Positions 1-10,680 of a DNA stretch of 64,000 nucleotides are shown here, piece after piece; position 1 is the stretch's first letter; every line of letters starts with the position of its first letter. The position numbers were made by a program, and so were the translations under genes. A model generated the notes under the pieces. It saw nothing but the letters and a program-made list of their open reading frames with translations, made no database searches and was not told the DNA's origin. Source of the stretch: Hyperoplus lanceolatus (Eukaryota; Chordata; Actinopteri; Uranoscopiformes; Ammodytidae); contig CM049397.1 in assembly GCA_026929865.2 (NCBI GenBank), positions 3,852,001 to 3,916,000 on the forward strand, in the 5' to 3' direction.

Positions 1-436
1 GCCGCTCACAAACAGTTTATAACTTAACACAGTGTTATCCCCGTACAGTGCAAACATTCTCTTCACTACCCGTTCTAACCTAACATCACCAGCTTACCTG
101 CAAAATGCAAGAAAATGAACTTATTATTGACAATTGCTACACAGCATTCTTCAGTCGTACTCTTATTCAGGAAATCTCTTCATCTGACGTAATCACACGA
201 GATTTCCACCCTATGACTTCCAGCAGCTATGCTGCTCATGTAGCGCACCTGCCATCTACTGGCTATTTATAGGTACTACATCTTTAAAATTACACTGCCA
301 AATATAAACACTGTACACTGTATTTGGACCAAAATAATTACTCTTTCCATAACCACATATGAAACATAAGGTAAACGTATAAACTCCCTCTTAACGTACA
401 TTGCATTAAAGACATACTCAGTTTAATGAGTGTCAA
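1..436. other. AT-rich sequence, no gene seen
   Basis: No open frame of useful length, repeat end or RNA gene could be recognised in this leading stretch. Confidence 0.5.
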
Positions 437-598
437 CAGGCTTATTGCGCCACACGTAGGTGCGTATATACGCGGCTAAAATGTTGCTTTAGCGCGAGTG
501 ACCCATCTACGCGCCATATACGCGCGTAAACCAATGGTTCCCTATGGAAAAATAGCCGATTTTATACGCGGCTAACGCGTGTAGTGTGTTCGCACCTT
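437..598. mobile_element. Harbinger MITE end fragment
   Basis: The last 80 bases carry the same block as the right end of the Harbinger element at 19812-24992: AACCAATGGTTCCCTATG, then GTGTTCGCACCT followed by TAA. The interior holds inverted copies of a TACGCGGCTAA motif near 475 and 565. The matching left TIR is not visible, so this is a truncated or diverged copy. Confidence 0.55.
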
Positions 599-1231
599 AA
601 GATCAATTCAAGCAAAATATAGAGGAAAATAAGTCAGTGAATAATAAGTAGGCACACGCATCAATATGGTACACAGACATATACACATACATTCTCATAT
701 GCTTTCTACACACATACTACATATATTACCTTTAAATGTAATGGACTTGACGTGTACTTCCAGTTTGCACTTTTAAGAGTTGGTTTGAATTTCTGGCATA
801 GGGGGGCAGTGGAAGAGTTTGCAGCAAGTTGTGCAGCGTTCGCCTTCAGGCTTTAACATCACCTTTACAAATCGAGTGTTGCATCTACAAAAGACAGGGG
901 AAAAAATTATAATAAGTGTTTATAATAAACCCACACAGTCCTGTCAACTTTTTAACTTAATAATATTTATGAACATTTATTTTTTATCAGGATTTGTCAA
1001 AGCTTATTGAGACATCCAACTTTGATATCTTATATTGTTAAAAAAAAAATAGACCACATTTCCAGAGGCTTTATATTCCTTTCAACCAACACATCTTTTT
1101 TCCCCCTTATTATAACACATTTCCCAAAAAAATACAATTAGTGAGGATGAATGATCAGTTCCATTTGTGGCACCAACCAAGCCACATCACCCTGATCTGT
1201 TTGCAACCCCCCCACCCCCTCCTGATAAGTT
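599..1231. other. No gene seen
   Basis: AT-rich sequence. A 63-codon frame at 819-1010 has no recognisable domain or splice context and is taken as chance. Confidence 0.5.
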
Positions 1232-2207
1232 TTAATATGGAAGTAAATGAGTGTCATCGGATTTTGAAAATAAAAAGCCATTGAATTTTAACACTGAATA
1301 TTTAAGCATTGAAATAACGTATCTGAATTTTTTGCAGCATTGAAATAATGTATCTGAATTTTTTGCCTCTGAATTTAACTCATTACATTTTAAACAACTC
1401 ATTTTCACCTATATTATACAATGTTCTCAAATTCAAAATCAAATATTCAACGTTAAAAAATTCAACGTGCCAAATTCAACTGCAAAATCCCATGTATGAA
1501 AATCAGAGTAAAACTTTGGGGACCCAAGGAAGAGCAATCGATCATAGATGCTAGATCGCGTTCAACAAAGAGAGCAAGTGGGAATATTAGCTTGTTGCCT
1601 TGGATACCCCTGACTGATGCAGGAAGGCAAATCAGGTTTTAGCCATGTCAAACGGCAACGCAAGTAACGATGGTGCTTCGGTGAGTACAAACATGTTTCT
1701 ATATATATATGCTAGCCATTATATTCTTCCCTATATAGAAACATGTTTGTACTCACCCAAGCACCATTGTTACTTGTGTTGCCGTTTGAAATGGCTAAAA
1801 CCTGATTTGCCTTCCTGCATCAGTCAGGGGTATCCAAGGCAACAAGCTAATATTCCCACTTGCTCTCTTTGTTGAACGCGATCTAGCATCTATGATCGAT
1901 TGCTCTTCCTTGGGTCCCCAAAGTTTTACTCTGATTTTCATACATGGGATTTTGCAGTTGAATTTGGCACGTTGAATTTTTTAACGTTGAATATTTGATT
2001 TTGAATTTGAGAACATTGTATAATATAGGTGAAAATGAGTTGTTTAAAATGTAATGAGTTAAATTCAGAGGCAAAAAATTCAGATACATTATTTCAATGC
2101 TGCAAAAAATTCAGATGCGTTATTTCAATGCATAAATATTCAGTGCTTAAAATTCAATGGCTTTTTATTTTCAAAATCAGATGACACTCATTTACTTCCA
2201 TATTTAA
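1232..2207. mobile_element. Long foldback element with about 475-bp arms
   Basis: Two near-identical arms, 1232-1705 and 1732-2207, are reverse complements with a 26-bp loop, so the whole element can fold into one hairpin. The arms contain many short direct repeats of the type ATTGAATTT/ATCTGAATT, and each carries the same 68-codon frame (1348-1554 on plus, 1883-2089 on minus), which is simply the consequence of the inverted duplication. At the hairpin tip the left arm reads ATG plus 11 codons (1645-1680) directly followed by GTGAGT, which resembles a captured first exon with its splice donor; the right arm has ATT instead of ATG. No clear target duplication was found. Family not recognised. 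Confidence 0.8.
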
Positions 2208-3624
2208 TGTCTCAGTTTTTTACATTACTTACAGCCTGGGATGGATGGACTGCCATTAAGCTGAGTCTGCTCCACTTATCAGGGCTGTCAACCCTCTTTC
2301 CAAGGATTATGAGCATGGAGAGTGGAGATGATGAAGCACCAGAAAGAGCTCCATAAATGCAGCTTCCTCAAAAAAGAAGCTCCTCGAATTAATCAGAAAA
2401 TATCTTAGCGTATAAAGTAAGATTCTTCGGTCTGTGTTCACAGTGGTCTGAACAACCCTGTGCATCAGACTAATCAAATAGCCATCTTTCTGTTTCCCTT
2501 CAAGTAATGAATCAACAGGAAATATATCCCAGTATTGATCGCTGAGTGCTTTCTTTATTCACTTTTTTTTTATAGCAACTAATCAATGACCAAAGTGGTG
2601 TGAAGAGAAGACAGGTGGTGAGGAATTGCACTGCTCTCTAGTCTTGGATGAGTTTGCAATGTTGGAGTATTGATTGACGATAGTTTCTATATACAACTCA
2701 AAGAAGGCTACATTTTGTGAGTGAATGACATATGTTATTTTTCATTAGAACATTGACTACTTATATAAGACCATACACATTTTACTCTGAGGAATGACTA
2801 CTCTGAAGATATTTTATTTCGTTAAGACATTTTAACTGAAGTCAATGTACATTTCTGGACAGCTTTTAACTAATCCAAAAACTCAATATTTTGCAGATAG
2901 TTCCAACTTGATAATGTGCATAAGCAGTGTACAATCTATCTAATCCAATTCGGTGCGGAATTAAACGTGATGCTAGGAAGTAAAGTAGTTCAGAATTGTT
3001 TTAGTTTGCTGCTGCTTTTGCTGAAACACACTCCATTTTGTCCAGTCACAGCATTATTCCATGGCACATTTACTCCACCACATTACGACACAGTGTGGGA
3101 GACAGCTGAGATGAGTCCACAGAAATTCTTCTCACCCTGAAGCTAAACCCACCATTGTCAAACAATAGCTCAGGCTAGCTGCTTTTTATAGTGTCTTTCT
3201 GCAAACTGTCTGATTAGAGCTTTTACAACTACACCAAAAAAGAGACAAAACATTAAAGTGTAAGTAAAGAGCAAAATGTCAACACTTTAACTCTCCATTA
3301 GCTACCCTTTCACGCTTGCCACCTCTGCAGAGATTGTGCCGAGTTGGCAAAGGTTGATTAATCCACACATGACGGCTCCCCCTTGTTTCCAAGCGCCACA
3401 ATCACTGCCTCCTTTTTAATAATTAAAGGTGAAGTAAGCGGAACGGTCAGTTTAGCTACCTTCCTGTCACTGACTGCAGTTAGCAGTCCCCTCCCTCGTC
3501 CCCACATTAATGCACTGCGGTCTTCAAGCAGCGAGTTATCTAGCATCCTCTCAGATCCGTATGTGTGATAAAACATGATAACAAAAACATCAAAACATAC
3601 ATTTGGAAGGATTTTTTTTTTTTT
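2208..3624. other. No gene seen
   Basis: Frames of 60-140 codons here show no family resemblance. No repeat end recognised. Confidence 0.45.
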
Positions 3625-3745
3625 TAAGATTTTTTTTTCGGCATTTCCATGCTTTATTGACAGTTGAAATGGGGCAGAGAGGGGAGTGACATGTTTTAAG
3701 AAGGCATTGGCCTCAGTCGAAAAATACAGGAAGTGTTGTCTCAGG
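3625..3745. repeat. Possible degraded interspersed repeat
   Basis: A T-rich run followed by GGCATTTCCATGCTTTATTGA and a purine-rich block resembles a dispersed fish repeat by memory only. It creates most of a spurious 142-codon minus-strand frame. Confidence 0.25.
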
Positions 3746-3889
3746 CTTTCAAAGACGAAACATACGACTGCCTCACCCAAAACCAAAGCCCACCACCAAA
3801 GTCACACATCCTAACGCCAAATTAGAAAGGTTCTTCTGTTCCATAATGTCATTATGGCAGAGCTGAAGGAGAGCAGCAACTCATTGACC

Positions 3890-4510
3890 AACCCTAAGAG
3901 AAGCAGATCATTTCAAAAGTGATTGCAGGAAGGATGATAAAGAAATATCGACTTGGAAAGTATGCACATCAAGGGTTCGGGTTCTCACAAAAGATGATGA
4001 TAGCGAACCAAAAGAGGCCAAACTCCCTTGATTATCACAGGAAAAAACAATCAAATGTGATCACCAACACAGATGACTTAACCAGAAGTTCAAAGCAGAG
4101 AATCCAAACGTCAAAATCTCCTCCTTTTGGTTGTACATCCATCAGTCAGAGACAGGGAAACATGTCTCTGTAAGATATGTGAAAATGCACAACTCATGTC
4201 GGATAGGCTATTCCAGCAAAGTGTAGTGAAGACTAGCAAGATTGAAGACTTGATGCTATCCATGTGTTGTACTCCAAAAAGAAAGCACTCCAAATTCTGC
4301 CGTTTGAAGAGGGGAGTCAGACGTGGTGGCATCATTGCCAACACAGAGCAGAGGAGAGCGAGAGAAAACGTCAAAAGATGGAGGGACAGAGAAATGTACT
4401 GTCAATTGACAACAAAGGAGAAGGTTTATGGAACCCTACAAGTCCTCATTGATGACTTAACTGAATTGCTGCAGGCAAAAATAGGACGGCATATCTACAA
4501 CATTAAGCAC
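3890..4510 (+). pseudogene. Broken central part of a transposase-like gene
   Basis: Plus-strand remnants in shifting frames: around 3919 a basic segment with GRMIKKYRLGKYA, and at 4127-4507 a better frame with a Cys/His segment (RETCLCKICENAQL), a CCTPKRK segment, and a C-terminal part ending YNIK. This layout recalls a family of uncharacterised proteins, abundant in teleosts and apparently transposon-encoded, whose middle region reads like CLCKxHxN...CC...C...NIKHQY. The frame shift near 4100 and the lack of upstream and downstream parts show it is dead. The coding sequence stops exactly where the two-gene transposon begins at 4508, so that element probably inserted into it. A C-terminal piece of what may be the same family lies at 18518-19485. 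The family name is not known to me. Confidence 0.5.
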
Positions 4511-4520
4511 TAGTACACTC

Positions 4521-4760
4521 TTAACATGGATGTGTCAAAATTAACACAACCTGTGTTAATTTTCTACTCATCAATGAGTTGAATTTGGGACAACACTTGT
4601 GTTAATTTTGACACATTAAGTGTGTAAAGGATTTAACACAATGTCTGTGTAAGATTGATTAACACAAAGATGTGTTATAATGTGTAAATATTTAACACAG
4701 TTATGTGTTTAAGTGAAATAATGTGCAAATATTTCACTCATAGATGTGTTGTGTAAAATT
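4521..4760. repeat. Subterminal TGTGTTAA/TTAACACA repeats
   Basis: At least eight copies of TTAACACA or TGTGTTAA and close variants alternate in both orientations. Such clustered short motifs next to the end are typical transposase-binding arrays in CMC elements; a binding role here is inferred. Confidence 0.55.
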
Positions 4761-4860
4761 ACAGTAATCAGAAATGTCACTCAAACTTAAACAAACATGT
4801 TATTGTACACAAAAGGTATTATAGAATGAATAAAAATGCCACCATATTTATATTAAGACA

Positions 4861-4866
4861 TTTATT
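4861..4866 (-). promoter_or_regulatory. Likely polyadenylation signal of the transposase gene
   Basis: The minus strand reads AATAAA here, about 215 bases past the transposase stop codon, after the tandemly duplicated 3' segment. Confidence 0.4.
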
Positions 4867-4898
4867 TTTCTTAACAGTCAACATTTAAATTCATAACA

Positions 4899-5062
4899 AG
4901 TTCAGGGCTACAAAAGCACATATTTTAGTTATACATATTTGCCCCTGACATTTAGTCAACATTTCATTTTACAACACAGAAGTTCAGGGCTACAAAAGCA
5001 CATATTTTAGTTATACATATTTGCCCCTGACATTTAGTCAACATTTCATTTCAAATTCTCAA
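4899..5062. repeat. 82-bp tandem duplication in the transposase 3' UTR
   Basis: Two nearly identical units begin TTCAGGGCTACAAAAGCACA at 4901 and 4983 and end in GTCAACATTTCATTT. They lie between the transposase stop codon (5080) and the AATAAA signal. Confidence 0.85.
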
Positions 5063-5079
5063 CACACAAAACATCAGGA

Positions 5080-7572
5080 CTACAGACGTTCATATCTTGG
5101 GTTGATATACATATTATGTCCCCTAAAAGAAGTAAAAACATCTAGTGGTCTAAAATCAGCAAAATCCCAAGGCATTTGTAACACTGTAAACTCATCGACT
5201 CTTTGAACTGAATAAGCATGAAAATGATCATCAAAAAAACACACATTAACAAGCTGTACAAACGCAAGAGCTGTGCCTTGTTCTACCTGTGGGAGGATAT
5301 GAACTATTTCGCCAAAGACTGGTTCATCAGTGTCTGTTGTTATTACAACAACTGTCCCTGTTCTGTATGTCTGTCCATACAAAGTCACTGTGTGAGAAAC
5401 ACACATCATTTCTGAAATATTATTTTCAAGTGTTGCCCTGAGGTGATCAATCAACTGTTCACCTTTGTCTAGAGTTCTGAGAATAACTGGAAAAGCATTT
5501 GGAACACACCTTTTGTTACCCAGTGGTTGTCCAAATCTCCAACAATGCATTTGCTGAACCTGGTTTTTGTAGGCCAATGTCTTCGATATGTTCTTAAAAT
5601 TGCAGACAACGTGTGCTTGTCTTTTGAGAGGGTTGTGCTTAGCTTCAAACCTCATACACCATAGTTTGGATAGTGGTCCAAATAAAACCATCATGCTAGG
5701 ATAATGTGTCATAAAATGGTGTTTAGGGATAAGGTTTCTCCCTGGATAAAGTTCTTTGAACATTGTATGATGGTCTATAATAAGCTGCTTTAAATAGACA
5801 GCAAGTCCAGTTGTTACAGTAGGTGCAAAAATTATGATGCTGCATATTTCACGAAACAAACCAAATAATTGCCAGTGTAGGCTCTCTGGATTCACCAGGT
5901 CTCCAAGTAGGAAAGGTAAGACTTGTAATAAACACCACATTTGTGCTGCGGTCTGTCTAATTGCAGTCTCAAAGGTCCTCAAATTAAGGATGACACTGGG
6001 TTTGTTTTTATCATTTGAATACCCATAATGAAAGCTGACTATTCTTTCATTTAACTGTTCAAGGCTCAAGAGTTTTTCCTCATAAATGTATTGCCTAAGT
6101 AGTAGTTTTACCTCTAAAGGGGCAACTCCCTCGAGGACATCGTGCATTATGTCAACACCCACATTTTCTGTGACATGAAAGTACTCTAGAGTGTTTAAGC
6201 ATGAATCTTGTTTGATTCCTGTCACACTTCCATCTTTTAAAGCAACATGCTGCTTGTAATTGTCTCGGTTTCTTCTTTCAAGTTTATCTTCATCGTATAC
6301 CATTTGTGAAATTGTCTTATCGACAAGGTAAATATGACAGAACCTGTTGGCAGAAAAGCTCTCCAAATAGCCACACAATGAATGAATTCCCAGGTTGTCA
6401 CCTGTTAAAAGACACACTGTTCCAAACAATAAGTGTGTTCCTTCTTTCATCCCAATCTCTATACCATGACATTCCAGTAATCTTATGTCATCCAAAAGTG
6501 GTTCAAGTATCTTTCCAAAGCCATATGTTTCTCTGTCAATGGAATTAAACAGAAGGCAGAGATGGATATTTGCTAAGCTTGAATTGTACTGAGGTGGCAG
6601 GTTTCTTAAAGAGAAATACACAGCTCCCATTTTATGAATCTTTGTTTTTGACCCCAGGGGATTTGTGGTTTCCAAATCGTCAAAGTAGAGTTGAATCTGT
6701 AGTGCATTTGGTTGGCTTTTGTACAGGTTATGACTGGTAAAGTGAGCACCATCACAGTAATCACGCATCTTTCCATCTGTACTCTTGTGAGATTGCAAAT
6801 ACAATGTCTGCATTTTCTCATTGCAAAATATAAATTTAAGTGTCTCAAGTATTGAAATATACTGAAAAGTGTTAGCTGTTAGTGATTGTTTGACTAATCC
6901 ATGTCTTTTTGTGGTGTCAGCTCTGTGACCTAGGAAGATTTCGGTTGGCTTCACAAGAGAATACTTATCTTCAAAATACTTTGTTATTTTATAGTGGTTG
7001 TCCAAATCATTAAATACATTTCGAGCACTTTCAAAGTCTTTCAATAGTAAAATAACATCCTCATTTTCTTGTGGTACTGCATAACTCCTTAGCAATGAAG
7101 TGGTAGATGCTTGCAGGCAATCTACAGTTCTGTCCAAAAGTTCTTTAGTGCAAGTTACACTCCTTTGGACATCACTTAAAGTTAAATTTGAAGCAGAGTA
7201 CATTTGTGCGACAAAGGTAGCTGCATAGGTACTTAGTGCTGGAACGTTCGATTTAGATGAAGACAAGCCTGTCTCTTCATCATTATCCTCATCTGATATG
7301 GCAGGTTCTGTCATACCGGTTTCAGCACTGATGGTTTTATTGTCTAAAGTCTGGTTTGATAAACTGCTAGCACAAGGGTCGCCAGACAAATGTTCTCTGG
7401 AAAGATGCCTTGAGTAGGAATTTAGATTATGGTAAGTCCGTTGGCAGCCATTTTGACTGCAGATAATAGTATAGTCCTGACCGTCAGATAAAGAGTGCAC
7501 TACCCGTAGATGCCAGCGAAGTTTCCTGATCCCACTGGGAACAGGTTTTTTACATATAGGGCAACAATACAT
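5080..7572 (-). CDS. TNP2-like transposase, 830 codons, intact
   Basis: Probable catalytic protein of the surrounding element. Two C2H2 fingers are at the N terminus (C4-C7-H21-H26 and C38-C43-H56-H61), followed by an acidic, Ser-rich linker to about residue 115. Residues 295-415 follow the TNP2/Transposase_21 pattern: LYFDDLE (297-301), then RNLPPQY, then LEPLLDDIRLL, then LLTGDNLG (389-395). Residues 472-483 read GVDIMHDVLEGV, the MHDxLxGV motif typical of TNP2 proteins. RFEAKHNPLKR (641-651) is conserved in related fish proteins. Likely DDE residues are D298 or D299, D392 and E643; this is my inference. The start ATG at 7572 is 10 bases after the stop of the SAMD3-like gene, so expression may need a shared or alternatively spliced transcript or its own promoter. 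There is no frame damage. Confidence 0.8.
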   Translation of the reverse strand: MYCCPICKKPVPSGIRKLRWHLRVVHSLSDGQDYTIICSQNGCQRTYHNLNSYSRHLSREHLSGDPCASSLSNQTLDNKTISAETGMTEPAISDEDNDEETGLSSSKSNVPALSTYAATFVAQMYSASNLTLSDVQRSVTCTKELLDRTVDCLQASTTSLLRSYAVPQENEDVILLLKDFESARNVFNDLDNHYKITKYFEDKYSLVKPTEIFLGHRADTTKRHGLVKQSLTANTFQYISILETLKFIFCNEKMQTLYLQSHKSTDGKMRDYCDGAHFTSHNLYKSQPNALQIQLYFDDLETTNPLGSKTKIHKMGAVYFSLRNLPPQYNSSLANIHLCLLFNSIDRETYGFGKILEPLLDDIRLLECHGIEIGMKEGTHLLFGTVCLLTGDNLGIHSLCGYLESFSANRFCHIYLVDKTISQMVYDEDKLERRNRDNYKQHVALKDGSVTGIKQDSCLNTLEYFHVTENVGVDIMHDVLEGVAPLEVKLLLRQYIYEEKLLSLEQLNERIVSFHYGYSNDKNKPSVILNLRTFETAIRQTAAQMWCLLQVLPFLLGDLVNPESLHWQLFGLFREICSIIIFAPTVTTGLAVYLKQLIIDHHTMFKELYPGRNLIPKHHFMTHYPSMMVLFGPLSKLWCMRFEAKHNPLKRQAHVVCNFKNISKTLAYKNQVQQMHCWRFGQPLGNKRCVPNAFPVILRTLDKGEQLIDHLRATLENNISEMMCVSHTVTLYGQTYRTGTVVVITTDTDEPVFGEIVHILPQVEQGTALAFVQLVNVCFFDDHFHAYSVQRVDEFTVLQMPWDFADFRPLDVFTSFRGHNMYINPRYERL

Positions 7573-7582
7573 GATGAGATGA

Positions 7583-10303
7583 TTAGGCTAAAGCCTTAAG
7601 CTTGCCAATGAGTTTCATCACTTTGGATCGTCTCGCTATCTTAGACACTGGCAAGTCATAGATATGCTCGAGAAAGGTGAAAACTGAAGCAAGCTGACAA
7701 GGATAAGCAATATTGCATACCCAGAAAAACTTGAAGAGCTTATCCAGGGCACAGGTTAGGCTGTCATCCTCCAGTGGAATGGCAACCTTGTCACTTCTGG
7801 CAACAATGACAAACTGGTGTGCTTGGCTGGAAAGATCACCAATGCACACTAACAGCGGCTGATGGGTCGGCTGAGGGGACCTCGAGGATCCTTCATCAAC
7901 TGCACAAAGGGAGGGGATGCTGGTCCCATGCTTAAAAAAAGAAAAAAACAGACCACACATCAACACATTTTAAGTGAAAAAAAATCGAGGAACAAACATA
8001 TGATGGTACATTGGTGCATTATTAATTGATAGTTTTAGAAAATAGTCACACGTGTATCAGTAAATTTGTTGTCACAGAAAAATGCGTAAAGGCATACAAG
8101 GTAATTCTGGAGAAGGTTGACAATTCCTTTTGTCAAAATCATTGAATATCTTCTCACAATCTGCTAACTGTCCGTACTGTAAATAATTAAAAAAAAATCT
8201 GAAGTTAATAAAGAGAATAGGCTCTGTAAACCGGTATGTAAACAAAGGAACCCGCTTTGTTTACCTAACAGTTTACAGATCCTAGTCTCTGTATTACCTC
8301 CAGAATTGTTTTTCAGCACACACACAGTACTGACAGGTAGCAGATTGTGAGGAGATATTCACTGATTTTGACAAAATTATTGTGAACATTCTCCAGAATT
8401 ACCTTGTATGCCTTTAAGGACATGCAAATGTATAGGCAAAAATGTGTTTAAGTAAAAAATAACATACCGGCACAAAGTTCACCAAGTATGACATTGCCGA
8501 CTTCACACTACATCGGCTTGAGGCTGCAGCACCCCTTCCTGAAGCCGTTGGTGGAAGCAGGTGTGTGAGAACTTGCAGCATACAGTGGCACAGCTCATCT
8601 ATAACAAAAAATACACATGCAAAAGGATTTGTACGACTAGAATAATTACAATTAATTGATAATAAATAAAAGTAAAACAAACTAGGACCGCAAGGAAGTC
8701 ATAAAATCTAACCTACAGTACCTACCATCATTCTGTTTTCCGGTGTGATCCAACAAGGAGGCAACTCCACCCTTCTCTAAGCTGGCAATACGTTTTAGTT
8801 TAGGGATAATGGAGGACTCCCACCGCCGGATGAACAGCTCTGCCTTCCCATCAAACATTTTCCCAAACTCTACATCTAGCTGGCATATGAAAAAACACAA
8901 ATACATGTGTCATTCATATACAAATCAATTTACTTCAATGTTAAATTATTGACCACTTTCATGTTTCAAGTTCAGTCTTACCAGGCTTGGAATGTCTATG
9001 AAACGAGGGTACTGTTGGACAATGTCTACAACTGTAGGTGACTGGGTGCTGATTCAAGTTCTTCGAAGGCTGAAAGTCTTTTCCATTGCCGTCTTGATCG
9101 GGCCCATGTTCTCAGGTGATGGCTTCATTCTCTTAATGACAGTCAACCACTCGCTTAGGTCTTCATCCTCTGTAGGCTGAGCTGCTGCTGCTTCTCTGCA
9201 AGGCCTCCTTTTCTTCTGGTAGCGCCTTTGACTCTCCTCCAGATTTCGTCTGATATTTCGTAACTTCATTTCTATGAAGCCGCTATGTGATACAGCATCA
9301 TAGAAATGTTCCTACAAAAAAAAAGTAAGATTAAAAAAACAAAAAAAAAAGTAACATGATAACTACATTTAAACATTTTGATTAATATAAACTTCCAAAT
9401 CCGTCACCCTCTCCAGAAACCGTCACATTCAGTGATGGGAAGAGTGTGGTTATCGATTTAGCCAAATTTAGTTTCTCTGCTGTAGAGGGGTAGCTGGAGA
9501 GCAAAACAAATGAAATGTTAAGCCCTTTTACTGGTTAATACAACAATATTTACAGTGTATATTGCTTTATATTTATATTGCGGGTTTAGAATTAATTAAA
9601 TACAACATTTATTATATTATGCAAAACAGTGCTGAATAATGATATGAGATACTTTGATCTAGAAATTATATTTAAAAAATGAATCTTCAACTTACAATCC
9701 ATGTTTCTCCACAAGATCACAGACACAAAGTCTGACCAGCTTCTTCCTGCTGTTGGTGGACAGTGTGCCTGTGAGGTGATGTTCGGTCAGTATGTCTGGA
9801 GCTTCTTTTTCCAGAACAGACTTCAGCTGTACAGATAGGTCATTCTAGAACATTCAAAAACAAATACCTCAGTGACCTGAAACCAGGTGCACACTTCACA
9901 GGTGGATTATGTCAGCTAGAGCCTGCTAGTGTAAAAAAGAAATTTAACGAAATCTCTCAAAATGGTCACCTTTTCGTTTTCAACAGGAGGAGCTTGAAAC
10001 TCCACAAACTCCAACTGGACCACTGTAGAGACCTTCACTTGGAACTTGTCATAGTCATTAACATCTGTACTTATGTCACAGTCAATGTAGTCTTTGAACT
10101 CATCGTTATATTTCAGAAACCTATCTAATTGCACTGAATGCTCTGCATAACAGGCCTGCAAAACCTCTGAGGCATTTACAACAGTTAGTAGTTTCTTGCA
10201 TGTTTCATGGCCATCTTTATAGACTGCTACCAGCACTCTCTTAGTCAGCGGTCCAGGGTCTGTTGGTGGACACGTGTCCTTTTCAGCGGACTCCATTTTG
10301 GCA
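7583..10303 (-). pseudogene. SAMD3-like gene, seven exons, one in-frame stop
   Basis: Exons read by eye on the minus strand: 10303-9970 (ATG at 10296), 9844-9696, 9493-9408, 9311-8982, 8879-8726, 8598-8468 and 7930-7583. Most junctions have good GT and AG sites and matching phase. The product resembles 'sterile alpha motif domain-containing protein 3-like' proteins that are heavily multiplied in teleost genomes: an N-terminal part starting MESAEKD, the segment YPSTAEKLNLAKSITTLFP in exon 3, a basic segment RRNLEESQRRYQKKRR in exon 4, YPRFIDIP at the end of exon 4, and a C-terminal LLVCIGDL...DLPVSKIARRS segment. A TGA at 9054-9056 interrupts exon 4 in frame while the expected protein continues on both sides. 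The apparent exon 3 donor leaves a phase that does not fit exon 4, so either an upstream in-phase GT is used or there is an indel. The role in transposition is unknown. Confidence 0.65.
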
Positions 10304-10499
10304 ACTGCAAAGAAAAAAAAATGTTTAAAAAAATGTATACAGAAGAATTTCATAGCAACAAGTCACTTTAACAATACAATTGCGAAAATAATGTTGATAG
10401 TGGTAATACAAGATTGTTTCATGAAGGTCACTGCATTAGGTTCCCAACATGTACTTTATAAATAATACACAATGTGTATTAGTTGCTGTTGTGTGTGCC

Positions 10500-10680
10500 T
10501 ACCAGGCCCCCAGGATGCTGCCTTCTCCGAGCAGCCAGCATGGACTAGTGGCCAACCCATTGGTACTGCATGCTGTGAATGGGAGCTTATTTTCCATGGA
10601 GCCCTGAGGCAGATTTCCCCGTCCACACAATACAAGCGGCGAACAAGATTGTGTCTCCGCAAATTTTTTCTGGATATCAA
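10500..10680 (-). other. Possible 5' exon or promoter-proximal part of the SAMD3-like gene
   Basis: This GC-richer block on the minus strand stays open in two frames (74 and 61 codons) and ends in GGGGCCTG followed by GTAGGC, a plausible donor, about 200 bases upstream of the acceptor of the first coding exon. It could be a 5' UTR exon. No domain is visible. Confidence 0.3.

Noticed and set aside
1348-2089. Identical 68-codon frames on opposite strands
   Set aside because: They are the two arms of the foldback element, with no domain and low-complexity codon content; a by-product of the palindrome.
3358-3786. 142-codon minus-strand frame
   Set aside because: Contains poly-Lys from an A/T run and repeat-like sequence; no recognisable family.
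10535-10550. ACTAGTG as the right terminus of the two-gene transposon
   Set aside because: Only about seven bases match the CACTAGTACACTC end and the TGTGTTAA array is absent next to it.
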